A stretch of 64,000 bases of DNA, taken from contig NZ_QAGM01000001.1 in assembly GCF_003049725.1 (NCBI RefSeq), positions 62,001 to 126,000 of the forward strand, written 5' to 3'. Shown in pieces: positions 35,222 to 43,912 of this stretch; position 1 is the stretch's first letter; each line of letters opens with the position of its first letter. The stretch is from Oceanimonas marisflavi (GTDB lineage: Bacteria > Pseudomonadota > Gammaproteobacteria > Enterobacterales > Aeromonadaceae). Under the pieces are notes generated by a model. That model did no database searches, was not told the origin of the DNA, and saw only the letters and a program-made list of their open reading frames with translations. The translations under genes were made by a program, and so were the position numbers.

Positions 35222-36040
35222 TCAGCGCAATCGCCTGTTCAGCGCGTCACAAAAGCCCTGCCAGGCCACGGCCATGTCAGGCAGCAACTCACGGGCATGC
35301 AGGCAGCCGTGCAGCATGTTGGCAGCCAGGTGATAACCTACACTGGCCCCACCCTGTCGCCAGGCGGTAACGGCCTGTTCCAGGGGTGCCGTCAGAGGAT
35401 CCCGTTCCACCGCCAGTACCTCTACACGCTCAGCCGGAGGACGAAGACCATCACCTGAAGGAGCGTCTTGCTCGATCAGAGGCCAGGCAGACAGAACATC
35501 TTCACGGCTGAGCAAGGGCGCGTCGGGCCCGAGTGTTGACCATGCAGGAACACCCACCAGTGGGTATATCAGCCCCAGAACAGGAACCTGTTCGACGCCA
35601 TCCACAACGTCGAGGATCAGACGGGCACCAGCACTGTCGCCCACCATGGCAACGGGAGCCAGGGCTTCACACACCCTGCGGCAATCATCCATGGCGCTGG
35701 CATAGCGGGCTTCCGGCATCAGGCTGTAATCCAGACTGACAACTTCTCTTTCCAGCGCCTGGGCCAACCCCTCGGCAACCCCCTGATGACTGTCCAGTGA
35801 CCCCAGACTGAAGCCGCCACCATGTACATAGAGGATCTGGCCCGGGCGCATATAGGCAGGGCGGTAACAACGTACCGGCACATTCCCGATGCGGGCATCA
35901 CATACATCCATATCAGCAGGCCTGGGGGGGGCGAAGGACGCACATAGCTCGTCATAATAACGGCGCGCTGCCGCCAGCGGCATACCGTTCATGGCATTCA
36001 GCCCCTGCTGAAAACGCAGCTCAAAATCAGCAATATCCAT
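35222..36040 (-). CDS. Alpha/beta hydrolase, probable short-chain acylcarnitine hydrolase
   Basis: This 272-residue hydrolase of the hormone-sensitive lipase type has the oxyanion motif YVHGGGFSLGS, the nucleophile elbow MVGDSAGARLIL and a C-terminal acid/His pair in AVERDPLTAPLEQ and AANMLHGCLHA. It heads the transporter-BKACE-dehydrogenase group. Pseudomonas carnitine degraders have a short-chain acylcarnitine hydrolase (HocS), and this gene could play that part, freeing carnitine from its esters. Sequence alone only supports an esterase. The ATG at 36040 has AGGTGAG upstream. Confidence 0.75.
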   Translation of the reverse strand: MDIADFELRFQQGLNAMNGMPLAAARRYYDELCASFAPPRPADMDVCDARIGNVPVRCYRPAYMRPGQILYVHGGGFSLGSLDSHQGVAEGLAQALEREVVSLDYSLMPEARYASAMDDCRRVCEALAPVAMVGDSAGARLILDVVDGVEQVPVLGLIYPLVGVPAWSTLGPDAPLLSREDVLSAWPLIEQDAPSGDGLRPPAERVEVLAVERDPLTAPLEQAVTAWRQGGASVGYHLAANMLHGCLHARELLPDMAVAWQGFCDALNRRLR

Positions 36041-36155
36041 ACTCACCTCTTCTGTACTCAATGGCAGGCATATGACCATGTGCAGAGTTCATCGCATCGC
36101 TACCTGAAAGCGCCGGGACGCTGTCACCCCGTCAATGAATCACTAAGGTACCTGC

Positions 36156-36184
36156 CTGAAAATACCACCTTTGCCTTTATCCGC
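36156..36184 (-). promoter_or_regulatory. 29-bp carnitine-operon motif upstream of the hydrolase
   Basis: Second copy of the motif at 33638-33666 (24/29 identical), 115 nt before the hydrolase start, same orientation to its gene. Confidence 0.55.
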
Positions 36185-36218
36185 GTCTTTATTGCCTTAA
36201 AACGAACAAAACGACAGA

Positions 36219-36255
36219 TTGTCGCAAATGGATATGGGATATCTGTTTGCGACAA
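36219..36255. promoter_or_regulatory. Inverted repeat TTGTCGCAAA-N17-TTTGCGACAA
   Basis: A perfect 10-bp inverted repeat with a 17-nt spacer lies between cdhR and the hydrolase operon, about 35 nt upstream of the 29-bp motif relative to the hydrolase. It is another copy of the TTGCGAC operator candidate. Confidence 0.55.
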
Positions 36256-36320
36256 CAGGCCAAAGAAGGGGCTGCCGCCGGCGATTCATGGCGGTGCCGG
36301 GCGGCACTCACCACACTCGC

Positions 36321-37277
36321 TCAACGTTCCCGGCTGGGACTTTTGTTAAAGCGCTGCTGATAGCTGCGGGTGAAATGGGACAACGAGACAAAACCGCAGG
36401 CGATGGAGATATCGGTCACGCTCTGGCTGGTCTGCTGCAGCATCCAGCGCGCCTGATCCAGACGCAGGTTGCGGTAATAGGTGCTGGGTGTCTGTTGCAG
36501 GTAATGACGGAACAGGCGCTCCAGCTCCCGCCCCGACAGCCGCAACTGAGCCGCGATTTCACTGATGCGCAACGGCTCTTCCAGATTGCGCTCCATCAAC
36601 TTTACCGCTTCCAGCAAACGGGGATTGCGGCTGTCCAGGCGCTGTTGCAGTGAAATGCGCTGAGGATCGCTGTGGGCACGCTGGTGAGTATAAATAAGCT
36701 CGTCTGCCACCATCGTCGCCAGTCCGTTGCCATGTTGGGTATCAATCAGATACAGCATCATATCAAGCCCCGACAGTGCCCCGGGACACGAAAACCGGCC
36801 CCGATCCACCACCAGCAGTTCCTGTACGAAGTTGACCCGGGGAAACGCCTCGGCGGTGCTCTGCAGGTTTTCCCAGTGCAGGGTGGCACGGTAGCCATCC
36901 AGAATACCGGCGGCGGCGGCAATATAGGCACCGGTATCCTGACAGCCGATATCGGTGCCGTGACTGGCCAGCTGTCGAATAAACCCCAACAAGGCGGGGG
37001 TAATGCGCGCGTGGGGCTCGTAGCCGGAGCAGATAATCAGCGTATCGCAGCCGGGAAAGTCACGAATGGCAATATCGCTCATGATATCCAGTTCATCGCT
37101 GCTGCGTACCGCTCCTCCCTGCTCCGAAATCAGTTGCCAGCGATACAGCTCCCGGCCACTGCTGTGATTGGCATGACGTAAAGGATCCAGCATGGCGGTC
37201 AGGCCGAACAGCGAAAAGCCGGGAACCAGCAAAAAGCCAATGTGCTGAGGGTAGCGAAGAGGGCGGTTTCCAAACAT
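36321..37277 (-). CDS. cdhR: GlxA-type AraC regulator of carnitine catabolism (CdhR)
   Basis: This 318-residue paralogue of GbdR has a DJ-1/PfpI-like domain (IGFLLVPGFSLFGLTAMLDPLRHANHSSG; DIGCQDTGAYIAAAAGILDGYRATLHWEN) and a C-terminal AraC double HTH (ISEIAAQLRLSGRELERLF, SVTDISIACGFVSLSHFTRSYQ). It is divergent from the thioesterase-acetoacetyl-CoA synthetase pair and next to the dehydrogenase operon, which matches CdhR, the carnitine-responsive activator. The ATG at 37277 (MFGNRPLRYPQHIG) is chosen from family starts. Confidence 0.85.
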   Translation of the reverse strand: MFGNRPLRYPQHIGFLLVPGFSLFGLTAMLDPLRHANHSSGRELYRWQLISEQGGAVRSSDELDIMSDIAIRDFPGCDTLIICSGYEPHARITPALLGFIRQLASHGTDIGCQDTGAYIAAAAGILDGYRATLHWENLQSTAEAFPRVNFVQELLVVDRGRFSCPGALSGLDMMLYLIDTQHGNGLATMVADELIYTHQRAHSDPQRISLQQRLDSRNPRLLEAVKLMERNLEEPLRISEIAAQLRLSGRELERLFRHYLQQTPSTYYRNLRLDQARWMLQQTSQSVTDISIACGFVSLSHFTRSYQQRFNKSPSRER

Positions 37278-37463
37278 GGGGGCACGTAATCCTTGAGCGG
37301 TCGAGAGAGGTTCTGATGTCAGCAAAGTCCCAGCAATAACACATGCCTTCGACCGATGTGAATACACAAGGCCAAAGTTCGGCGGATACAGGCAAATTTT
37401 TCAGTAATGCAGGGATAGTATGATCCCGACAATACACTGGCCCCAATGAACAAGAGACCCATC

Positions 37464-37946
37464 ATGACCACAGAACTCAAGGTATTTAACGGCACGGTTC
37501 AACCCGAATGGATCGATTACAACGGCCATATGAACGATGCCTGCTATGTGCTGGTATTCAGCCAGGCCATCGATGAATTTATGGTGCAGATCGGTTTGGA
37601 CGAGACCTTTCGGGCCGAACATCAGGTGTCGATCTATACGCTGCAGAGCATGGTGCACTATCTGCAGGAAGTGAGCCTGGGCGAGCCAATACAGGTAAGT
37701 GCCCGACTACTCGAAAGCGACGCCAAAAAGCTGAGAGTCTTCTTCACCATGCGCCACGGCAACGGCGGCCAGGAGCTGGCGGCGATGGAAACCCTGCTGC
37801 TGCACATGGACATGGCGGCCCATCGCGCCGCGCCCATGCTGCCCGATACCGCAGACCGGGTCGCAACCCTGCAACAGCGCCAGAGCAGCAGCGAGTGGCC
37901 GTCGCTGGCCGGCCGCAGCATTGCCCTGACACGGCCACGGGGCTGA
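37464..37946 (+). CDS. Hotdog thioesterase, probable betainyl-CoA thioesterase
   Basis: This 160-residue 4HBT-type thioesterase has the signature WIDYNGHMNDACYVLVFSQAIDEF with the acyl-CoA-pocket Asp and His, followed by a hotdog core up to about residue 140. In the BKACE route betainyl-CoA must be hydrolysed to glycine betaine and CoA; homologues fused to carnitine dehydrogenase do this. The ATG at 37464 has AAGAGA upstream; one six codons higher is also open. It precedes acetoacetyl-CoA synthetase by about 100 nt. Confidence 0.82.
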   Translation: MTTELKVFNGTVQPEWIDYNGHMNDACYVLVFSQAIDEFMVQIGLDETFRAEHQVSIYTLQSMVHYLQEVSLGEPIQVSARLLESDAKKLRVFFTMRHGNGGQELAAMETLLLHMDMAAHRAAPMLPDTADRVATLQQRQSSSEWPSLAGRSIALTRPRG

Positions 37947-38047
37947 GCCAGCCATGACCGATCTTTTCGTTACAGCCTGTCGTGCAGGAACATGACTGAC
38001 GAAGCTTCGGATTCACACTCACAAGGACAGAACGGGGAAAGATGACG

Positions 38048-39994
38048 ATGAACAAGGTACTCTGGCAACCGGATGCTGCACGAGTCGAACGCAGCCACCT
38101 CTATCGCTTTATGCAGCTGGCAGGCAAGCAGGCCGGTACACATTTCGATAACTACGATGCGCTTTATCAGTGGTCGGTAACACACCCGGAGGCGTTCTGG
38201 TCTCTGCTCTGGGACTTTACCGATGTGCGCGCCAGCACACGCGGGGAGCGGGTGCTGGTTGATGGCGACCGTATGCCCGGCGCCCGCTGGTTTCCCGAGG
38301 CCCGGCTGAACTATGCCGAAAACCTGCTGCGTTACCGTGATGATCGCCCCGCTCTGGTGTTTCGTAACGAGGCCGGGCAGCGTGACAGCCTGAGTTATGC
38401 CGGACTCTATCAACGCGTGGCACAGCTGGCCGCCGGTCTGAAACGCGCCGGCGTGGTCCCGGGCGACCGGGTCGCCGGCTTTGTACCCAACGTCATTGAT
38501 ACCGCCGTCGCCATGCTGGCCAGCGCCAGCCTGGGCGCCGTCTGGACCGCCTGCTCGCCCGACTTTGGTCATCAGGGTATTCTCGACCGCTTTGGTCAGA
38601 CCGCCCCCAAGGTACTCTTCACCACCGACGGCTATCTCTACAACGGCAAAACCTTTAACTCCCTTGAGCGGCTGGCCGAGGTACTGCCGGCGTTGCCGAG
38701 TATCGAGCGGCTGGTGGTCATGCCCTACCTTGATGCCGAGCCCGATCTGAGCCCGGTGCCGGGGGCCGTGCTGCTCGACGACTTTATCGACTCAGCCGCC
38801 ACCACTCTTGAGTTTGCCCAGCTTGGCTTTGACAGCCCGCTGTGCATTGTTTATTCGTCCGGCACCACGGGGGCGCCCAAGTGTATCGTCCATGGTGTGG
38901 GCGGCTCTCTGCTGCAGCATCTCAAGGAACACCAGCTGCATACCGATCTCGGGCGTGACGATACCCTGTTCTATTACACCACCTGTGGCTGGATGATGTG
39001 GAACTGGCTGCTCAGTGGCCTGGCCAGCGGCGCCACCCTGGTGCTGTTCGATGGCTCTCCCTTTGCCCCCACGGCCGAGGTACTTTGGGATATTGTCGAG
39101 CAGGAGGGCGCCACCGTCTTCGGTACCAGTGCCAAATATATTGCCGCCCAGGAAAAGGCCGGCATGCGACCGGGAACCAGCCACCGGCTGCATGCCCTGA
39201 GAACCCTGCTGTCCACCGGCTCGGCACTGACCCACGAGAGCTTTGAATATGTCTACCGGGAGATCAAACAGGATCTCTGTCTGTCATCGATTTCCGGCGG
39301 CACCGATATTCTGTCGTGCTTTGCCCTGGGCTGCCCGGTGCTGCCGGTACACGCCGGTGAGCTGCAATGCCGAGGACTGGGCATGGCGGTGGAGATCTGG
39401 GACAACGGCAAACCGATGGCAGAGGGCAAGGGCGAGCTGGTCTGTACCCGCCCCTTTCCGGCCATGCCCGTCGGCTTCTGGAACGACAGCGATGGCCAGA
39501 AATATCACGATGCCTATTTCGGCACCTTTGACAATGTCTGGGCCCATGGCGACTATGCCGAGCTGACCCCGGGCGGTGGCATGGTGATCCACGGCCGCTC
39601 CGATGCCGTGCTCAATCCGGGCGGCGTGCGTATCGGCACCGCTGAGATCTACCGCCAGGTTGAGAAGGTTGAGGCGGTACAGGAAGCCGTGGCCATTGGC
39701 CAGACCTGGCAGGACGACGTTCGGGTGATCCTGTTTGTAGTGCTCAAACCCGGCCACCACCTTAATGCCGCTCTGGAGCAGAAAATTCGCCAGACCATCC
39801 GCAGCAACACCACCCCCCGCCATGTGCCGGGAAAAATCATTCAGGTCACGGATATTCCCCGCACCCGCACCGGCAAGCTGGTGGAGCTGGCGATTCGCAA
39901 CGTGGTCGAAGGCGAGCCGGTTAAAAACCGGGAAGCCCTGGCGAACCCGGAGGCACTGGAAGGGTTTCGGGATTTACCGCAACTAAGGTGCTGA
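38048..39994 (+). CDS. aacS: Acetoacetyl-CoA synthetase
   Basis: This ANL-superfamily acyl-CoA synthetase has about 648 residues. It shows the AMP-binding P-loop YSSGTTGAPKCIVHG, GDYAELTPGGGMVIHGRSDAVLNPGGVRIG (the hinge region, as a stretch) and the catalytic Lys in RTRTGKLVELAI. Length and the N-terminal AcsN-like part (RSHLYRFMQLAGK, FWSLLWDFTDV) fit acetoacetyl-CoA synthetase. It would activate acetoacetate released by the BKACE step for beta-oxidation use. Start choice is between 38042 and 38048; GGGGAAAG sits better for 38048. Confidence 0.87.
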   Translation: MNKVLWQPDAARVERSHLYRFMQLAGKQAGTHFDNYDALYQWSVTHPEAFWSLLWDFTDVRASTRGERVLVDGDRMPGARWFPEARLNYAENLLRYRDDRPALVFRNEAGQRDSLSYAGLYQRVAQLAAGLKRAGVVPGDRVAGFVPNVIDTAVAMLASASLGAVWTACSPDFGHQGILDRFGQTAPKVLFTTDGYLYNGKTFNSLERLAEVLPALPSIERLVVMPYLDAEPDLSPVPGAVLLDDFIDSAATTLEFAQLGFDSPLCIVYSSGTTGAPKCIVHGVGGSLLQHLKEHQLHTDLGRDDTLFYYTTCGWMMWNWLLSGLASGATLVLFDGSPFAPTAEVLWDIVEQEGATVFGTSAKYIAAQEKAGMRPGTSHRLHALRTLLSTGSALTHESFEYVYREIKQDLCLSSISGGTDILSCFALGCPVLPVHAGELQCRGLGMAVEIWDNGKPMAEGKGELVCTRPFPAMPVGFWNDSDGQKYHDAYFGTFDNVWAHGDYAELTPGGGMVIHGRSDAVLNPGGVRIGTAEIYRQVEKVEAVQEAVAIGQTWQDDVRVILFVVLKPGHHLNAALEQKIRQTIRSNTTPRHVPGKIIQVTDIPRTRTGKLVELAIRNVVEGEPVKNREALANPEALEGFRDLPQLRC

Positions 39995-40165
39995 ACACCC
40001 CTGCCACCATCACCACCGGCGCTGGCCCGAAGGCTGGCGTCGGTTATTTCCGTTCCGGGCATACTGAGATTGTTCCGGAAGCGACACCGAAGTCGGTGCT
40101 CTGTTGCCTGAAGCATAACGGCAGCATAGGCTGTGGCGACAGGAATAAATCAGGGAGCAATCACC

Positions 40166-40393
40166 ATGATGATCACCGACCTTATCGATCAGCAGGACTT
40201 TCTGGCCCGGCTGCGGGCTTGGGGAATATCCCCGCCGGCGAAGCTGGCGGATTGTGAGCCACTGCTTAAAGATCAGCTGAAAGGCCCGGAAGGGGCTCTG
40301 TGGCAGGAACGGCTGGAAACCCTGCTGGCCCAGCGGGCGCTGCTGCACCCGGAGGTGCTGGCGCTGGTGGAGAGCAGCCTGAAGAACCCATGA
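40166..40393 (+). CDS. Small hypothetical protein
   Basis: This 75-residue helical, Leu-rich protein (MMITDLIDQQDFLARLRAWG; ERLETLLAQRALLHPEVLALVESSL) has a GGGA site 9 nt before the ATG. I recognise no family. It follows aacS by 170 nt and precedes a REP element. Its codon use is host-like, so it may be real, but it could be chance. Confidence 0.45.
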   Translation: MMITDLIDQQDFLARLRAWGISPPAKLADCEPLLKDQLKGPEGALWQERLETLLAQRALLHPEVLALVESSLKNP

Positions 40394-40411
40394 TCCGGTA
40401 TAAGGAAGGTC

Positions 40412-40501
40412 TGTAGCGGCCGCTTTAGCTGGCAGGGCCTGCACAGCAGGCCGTACCACCGGCGTTGCCTGATAAACGCGCCAGCTAAAGCGGCGCCTAC
40501 A
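40412..40501. repeat. REP/BIME-type repeat
   Basis: TGTAGCGGCCGCTTTAGCTGGC at the left and CCAGCTAAAGCGGCGCCTACA at the right (as regions) match the REP family at 28067 and 43913-44341, in reverse arm order. Confidence 0.7.
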
Positions 40502-40528
40502 GCACGAACTCGTTGTTAAATACCAAAC

Positions 40529-40556
40529 GAAATCCGGAGGCAACCGCCTCCGGACT
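40529..40556 (-). terminator. Terminator of gbcA
   Basis: TCCGGAGGC and GCCTCCGGA form a 9-bp stem with loop AACC; on the minus strand it is followed by TTTCGTTT, 12 nt past the gbcA stop. Confidence 0.7.
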
Positions 40557-40567
40557 TGAACGCCGCC

Positions 40568-41848
40568 TTACTCCGGCAGCTCAACGGACAGGGTCTGGCC
40601 GCCGGCGTTGGCGACAAAGGTGTCGGCGTACCAGTCCACAAAGTTCACCACGCCGAATTCATAGGTAGGCGAATAGGGGCCCGGCTCATAAGCCATGGAG
40701 TTAATGCCACGCTGGTTCTCCTCCGCCAGGGCACGGTCCTGGGCGTTGGTGGCATCCCACACCAGGCGCAGTTTTTCCACGTCGTAGTCGACGCCTTCCA
40801 CCGCGTCCTTGTGCACCACCCACTTGGTGATCACCTTGGTCTTCTGTGGCCCCAGCGGCACCACCTGAAAGGTGATCAGATGATCGCTCTGGCCATGGTT
40901 CCAGGAGTTGGGCAGGTGCAGAATGCGCAGTGAGCCCAGCTCACGATTCTTGACCCGGCCCAGGGTCTTCTCACAGGCATTGGAGCCATCGATGGTCATG
41001 GCCACCTTGCCTTCGGCCAGGGGCATGCGCACCATGCGGTTGCGCAATCCGAACGACACATGCTCATGGGGAATGCCCTCGGCGTCCCATTGCTCGGCCA
41101 TGCGCGCCACGTGGGCCTTGAAGGCGTCGGTCGCGCGGGGATCCGTGGTGTCGTCAAACTCCAGCAGGGTATTGAGCAGCTCGGGATGAGAACCATTGCA
41201 GTGGTAACACTCCCGGTTGTTCTCGATCACCAGCTTCCAGTTGGCGTCTTCCACGATTTCGGACTGTACCGCCACCTTGGCGTTTTCCAGATCGTAAGGC
41301 TCCAGATAGTGCTCCAGTGACGTCAGAAACTCGTCAATCTCGGGCGGGTTGTCGGCCAGGCAGATAAAGATGTAGCCACCGGCGGTTTTGGTGTGCACCT
41401 TTTTCAGCGGAAAGTCGCCTTTATTGAACTGCTCGCCCATGTCGTTGCCGGCATAGATCAGCTGTCCGTCCAGCTCATAGGTCCACTGGTGATAGGGGCA
41501 GACCAGCTTGGCCACCTTGCCTTTTTTCTCGGTACACAGGCGCGAGCCCCGGTGCCGGCACACGTTGTGAAAGGCCTGCACGCCTTCCTTGTTGCGCACC
41601 ACGGTAATGGGGTTGTTACCCACCTCCACCGTGATGTAGTTGCCAACTTTGGGGATTTCGCAGGTCAGCCCCACATACAACCACTCCTTGCAGAAAATCT
41701 GCTCCATGTCGGCCTCGAACACCGACTGGCTGTTGTAACAGGCCTGGGGAAGGGAGTAGCCGGGACGACGCTGCTGCAGCAGCTGAACGGTGTCCGCCAG
41801 TCCGGGGGCGGTACCAATAAGAGTGGTGTTGCTCTGCTCCATCTGCAT
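40568..41848 (-). CDS. gbcA: Glycine betaine demethylase, Rieske oxygenase subunit (GbcA)
   Basis: This 426-residue Rieske non-heme iron oxygenase has a Rieske [2Fe-2S] site at Cys97-His99 and Cys117-His120 (NVCRHRGSRL, LVCPYHQW). A catalytic domain follows with an iron ligand stretch ENNRECYHCNGSHPELL. With its reductase GbcB (divergent neighbour) it demethylates glycine betaine to dimethylglycine and formaldehyde. The start ATG at 41848 has AAAGGAAG 5 nt upstream; a second ATG lies two codons in. The divergent pairing with gbcB follows Pseudomonas. Confidence 0.9.
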   Translation of the reverse strand: MQMEQSNTTLIGTAPGLADTVQLLQQRRPGYSLPQACYNSQSVFEADMEQIFCKEWLYVGLTCEIPKVGNYITVEVGNNPITVVRNKEGVQAFHNVCRHRGSRLCTEKKGKVAKLVCPYHQWTYELDGQLIYAGNDMGEQFNKGDFPLKKVHTKTAGGYIFICLADNPPEIDEFLTSLEHYLEPYDLENAKVAVQSEIVEDANWKLVIENNRECYHCNGSHPELLNTLLEFDDTTDPRATDAFKAHVARMAEQWDAEGIPHEHVSFGLRNRMVRMPLAEGKVAMTIDGSNACEKTLGRVKNRELGSLRILHLPNSWNHGQSDHLITFQVVPLGPQKTKVITKWVVHKDAVEGVDYDVEKLRLVWDATNAQDRALAEENQRGINSMAYEPGPYSPTYEFGVVNFVDWYADTFVANAGGQTLSVELPE

Positions 41849-41930
41849 TGCTTCCTTTGGTGAGTTGAAAGGGCGGAAAACCATACCGCCGATGGGCGTA
41901 TTGTTATCCTGCCCGGTCACCGCCGGTTGT

Positions 41931-41941
41931 CTGAAAACGAC
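41931..41941 (-). promoter_or_regulatory. GTCGTTTTCAG box upstream of gbcA
   Basis: In gene orientation GTCGTTTTCAGACAACCG, 82 nt before the gbcA start. It faces the gbcB box at 42033 as an inverted pair 91 nt apart. Confidence 0.6.
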
Positions 41942-42032
41942 TCGCCCCATCTGCTTTTACGACCCGCAAGCCAGCGGCTTTCCCTTGCTTCACGCCCTTT
42001 GATGACAAAACGGGGCTGACGGATATGTCCGT

Positions 42033-42043
42033 GTCGTTTTCAG
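42033..42043 (+). promoter_or_regulatory. GTCGTTTTCAG box upstream of gbcB
   Basis: In gene orientation GTCGTTTTCAGGCAACCG, 80 nt before the gbcB start and matching the gbcA copy at 17 of 18 positions. It is likely a shared activator site of the divergent promoter region. Confidence 0.6.
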
Positions 42044-42123
42044 GCAACCGCGCCGCTTCATTCTCATCAAGAATGCCGGCAACAAGGACAAAACGGGGCC
42101 CGCCGCCCCAGCGGAGGACAGCG

Positions 42124-43230
42124 ATGAATCAGGACTTTATTTCACCCATTAATACCCAGACCTGGAGCAACGGTCGCCACCCGGTGCGCTGTGTGCGTGT
42201 GATCCAGGAAACCTGGGACGTGCGTACTTTCTGCTTTACCGCCGAAAGCCCGCTGCTGTTTTTCTTCAAGCCCGGCCAGTTTGTGACCCTGGAGCTGGAA
42301 ATTGAAGAACAGACGGTGATGCGCAGCTATACCATCGCCTCCTCCCCCTCGGTGCCCTACAGCTTTTCCATTACCGTCAAGCGGGTGCCCGGCGGCGTGG
42401 TGTCCAACTGGTTGCACGACAACCTTGTGGAAGGCGACGCCCTGGCGGTACACGGCCCGGTAGGCAACTTCAACTGCATCGACTTTCCCAACGAAAAAGT
42501 GCTGCTGCTTTCCGGCGGCGTGGGCATTACTCCGGTGATGTCGATGATGCGCTGGTGGTTCGACACCAACGCCGAGGTGGATATTCAGTTTGTGCACAGC
42601 GCCCGCACTCCCAAGGATCTGGTGTTCTACCGTGAGCTGCAGCACATGGACTCGCGGCTGTCCAATATTCAGCTGAGCCTGATTTGTGAGCGCACCGACA
42701 TTGGCGAAACCTGGAGCGGCTACCGCGGCTTCCTGAACAGCGCCATGCTCAGCCAGATATCCCCCGACTTTATGGAGCGGGAAGTGTTCTGCTGCGGCCC
42801 CACCCCCTATATGAAGGCGGTGCGCAATCTGCTGCAACAGGCCGGTTTCGACATGGACCGCTACCATGAGGAAAGCTTTGGCGCCACGCCGGTGGAGGTC
42901 ATCGAAGACGTGGAGCTGCTGGCTCAGGAGGCCTCGGATCTGGCCGAGGAAATGGAGCGTACCGAAGAGCGGCTGACCATCTCCTTCCTCGACAGCGATC
43001 TGCAGGTGGATATTATGCCCGGCGAAACCCTGCACAGCGCCGCCGCCCAGGCCGGCCTGCATATTCCCAAGGCCTGCGGCATGGGCATTTGCGGCACCTG
43101 CAAGGTGAAGGTGACCAAGGGTACGGTGGCCATGGAGCACAACGGCGGCATTACCGATGAAGATATTGAGGAAGGTTACGTGCTGAGCTGCTGCAGCGTG
43201 CCCAGCGGCGATGTGGAAGTGGAGTACTGA
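42124..43230 (+). CDS. gbcB: Glycine betaine demethylase reductase subunit (GbcB)
   Basis: This 368-residue flavin oxidoreductase has an FAD domain (MRSYTIASSPS), an NAD domain (LLLSGGVGITPVMSMM, FCCGPTPYM) and a C-terminal plant-type [2Fe-2S] ferredoxin (CGMGICGTCKVKV ... LSCCS). An acidic linker joins the NAD and ferredoxin parts. It passes electrons from NAD(P)H to GbcA. GGAGGA lies 8 nt before the ATG at 42124; the open frame above is non-coding promoter DNA. Confidence 0.9.
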   Translation: MNQDFISPINTQTWSNGRHPVRCVRVIQETWDVRTFCFTAESPLLFFFKPGQFVTLELEIEEQTVMRSYTIASSPSVPYSFSITVKRVPGGVVSNWLHDNLVEGDALAVHGPVGNFNCIDFPNEKVLLLSGGVGITPVMSMMRWWFDTNAEVDIQFVHSARTPKDLVFYRELQHMDSRLSNIQLSLICERTDIGETWSGYRGFLNSAMLSQISPDFMEREVFCCGPTPYMKAVRNLLQQAGFDMDRYHEESFGATPVEVIEDVELLAQEASDLAEEMERTEERLTISFLDSDLQVDIMPGETLHSAAAQAGLHIPKACGMGICGTCKVKVTKGTVAMEHNGGITDEDIEEGYVLSCCSVPSGDVEVEY

Positions 43231-43273
43231 AGTCACGGAGAGGGTGCAAGGGCTTACAGGTCCAACCCTTTTT

Positions 43274-43306
43274 GCCCGAGCCGGCAGTCCGGCTCGGGCT
43301 TTTTTG
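43274..43306 (+). terminator. Terminator of gbcB
   Basis: GCCCGAGCCGG and CCGGCTCGGGC form an 11-bp stem with a 4-nt loop followed by TTTTTT. Confidence 0.92.
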
Positions 43307-43346
43307 CTTTCACACACAGGCTTCGTAATTCAAAACGCACTCGGGC

Positions 43347-43423
43347 TGTAGGCGCCACTTCAGCCGGCGCATTTATCGGCCCACACCGGTATTAACGGCC
43401 TGCTACGCGGGCCCTGCCGTCGC
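43347..43423. repeat. REP element at the 3' side of the RAYT gene
   Basis: Starts TGTAGGCGCCACTTCAGCCGGCGC and runs to CGGGCCCTGCCGTCGCC. Its right arm is degenerate compared with the array at 43913-44341. Confidence 0.6.
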
Positions 43424-43429
43424 CCCCTT

Positions 43430-43879
43430 TCAAATCCATATCGCATCCCATAACGGGTAATCGCCCACCCGGTTAACCAGCCCCGCCCTGAGCGGGTTGG
43501 CAATAATGTATCTGGCAATCTGCCGCAGGTCTTCTTCCTGCCGAATGGCATGATCATGGAATCCCCTTTGCCAGCAGGCACCGCTTCGTCCCAGATGGTG
43601 GTTCACACGTCTGGCCGAACGGCCCTTGAAGGTATGGATCAGGCCCGCCAGAGAAGCAGCTTCATTCAATTGCAACAGCCAGTGCAGATGTTCGGGCATC
43701 AGCACCCATGCCAGCGACTGTGCCTGCTGTTGCTCCTGCAGATGCCGCAGCTCGCCGATCACTAGCCGGCCTGCATGCCAGTCATCAAACAACCGGCGGC
43801 GATGACGGGTGCAAACCGTAATATGATAGATCTGGCCTTCAATGGAGCACCTGCCTGCCAGGGCATGATGATAGGACAT
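43430..43879 (-). CDS. REP-associated tyrosine transposase (RAYT)
   Basis: This 149-residue IS200-like Y1 transposase has the HUH site in MPEHLHWLLQL and the nucleophile Tyr in IARYIIANPLRAGLV. The opening RCSIEGQIYHITVCTRHRRRLF and the closing LVNRVGDYPLWDAIW are typical of RAYT proteins. It is flanked on both sides by REP/BIME repeats, the arrangement called a REPtron. RAYTs are domesticated and are thought to move or process REP sequences, not themselves. Confidence 0.9.
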   Translation of the reverse strand: MSYHHALAGRCSIEGQIYHITVCTRHRRRLFDDWHAGRLVIGELRHLQEQQQAQSLAWVLMPEHLHWLLQLNEAASLAGLIHTFKGRSARRVNHHLGRSGACWQRGFHDHAIRQEEDLRQIARYIIANPLRAGLVNRVGDYPLWDAIWI

Positions 43880-43912
43880 GGAGATGATGAGGTGGAGGGT
43901 CGTGGCAAACAG

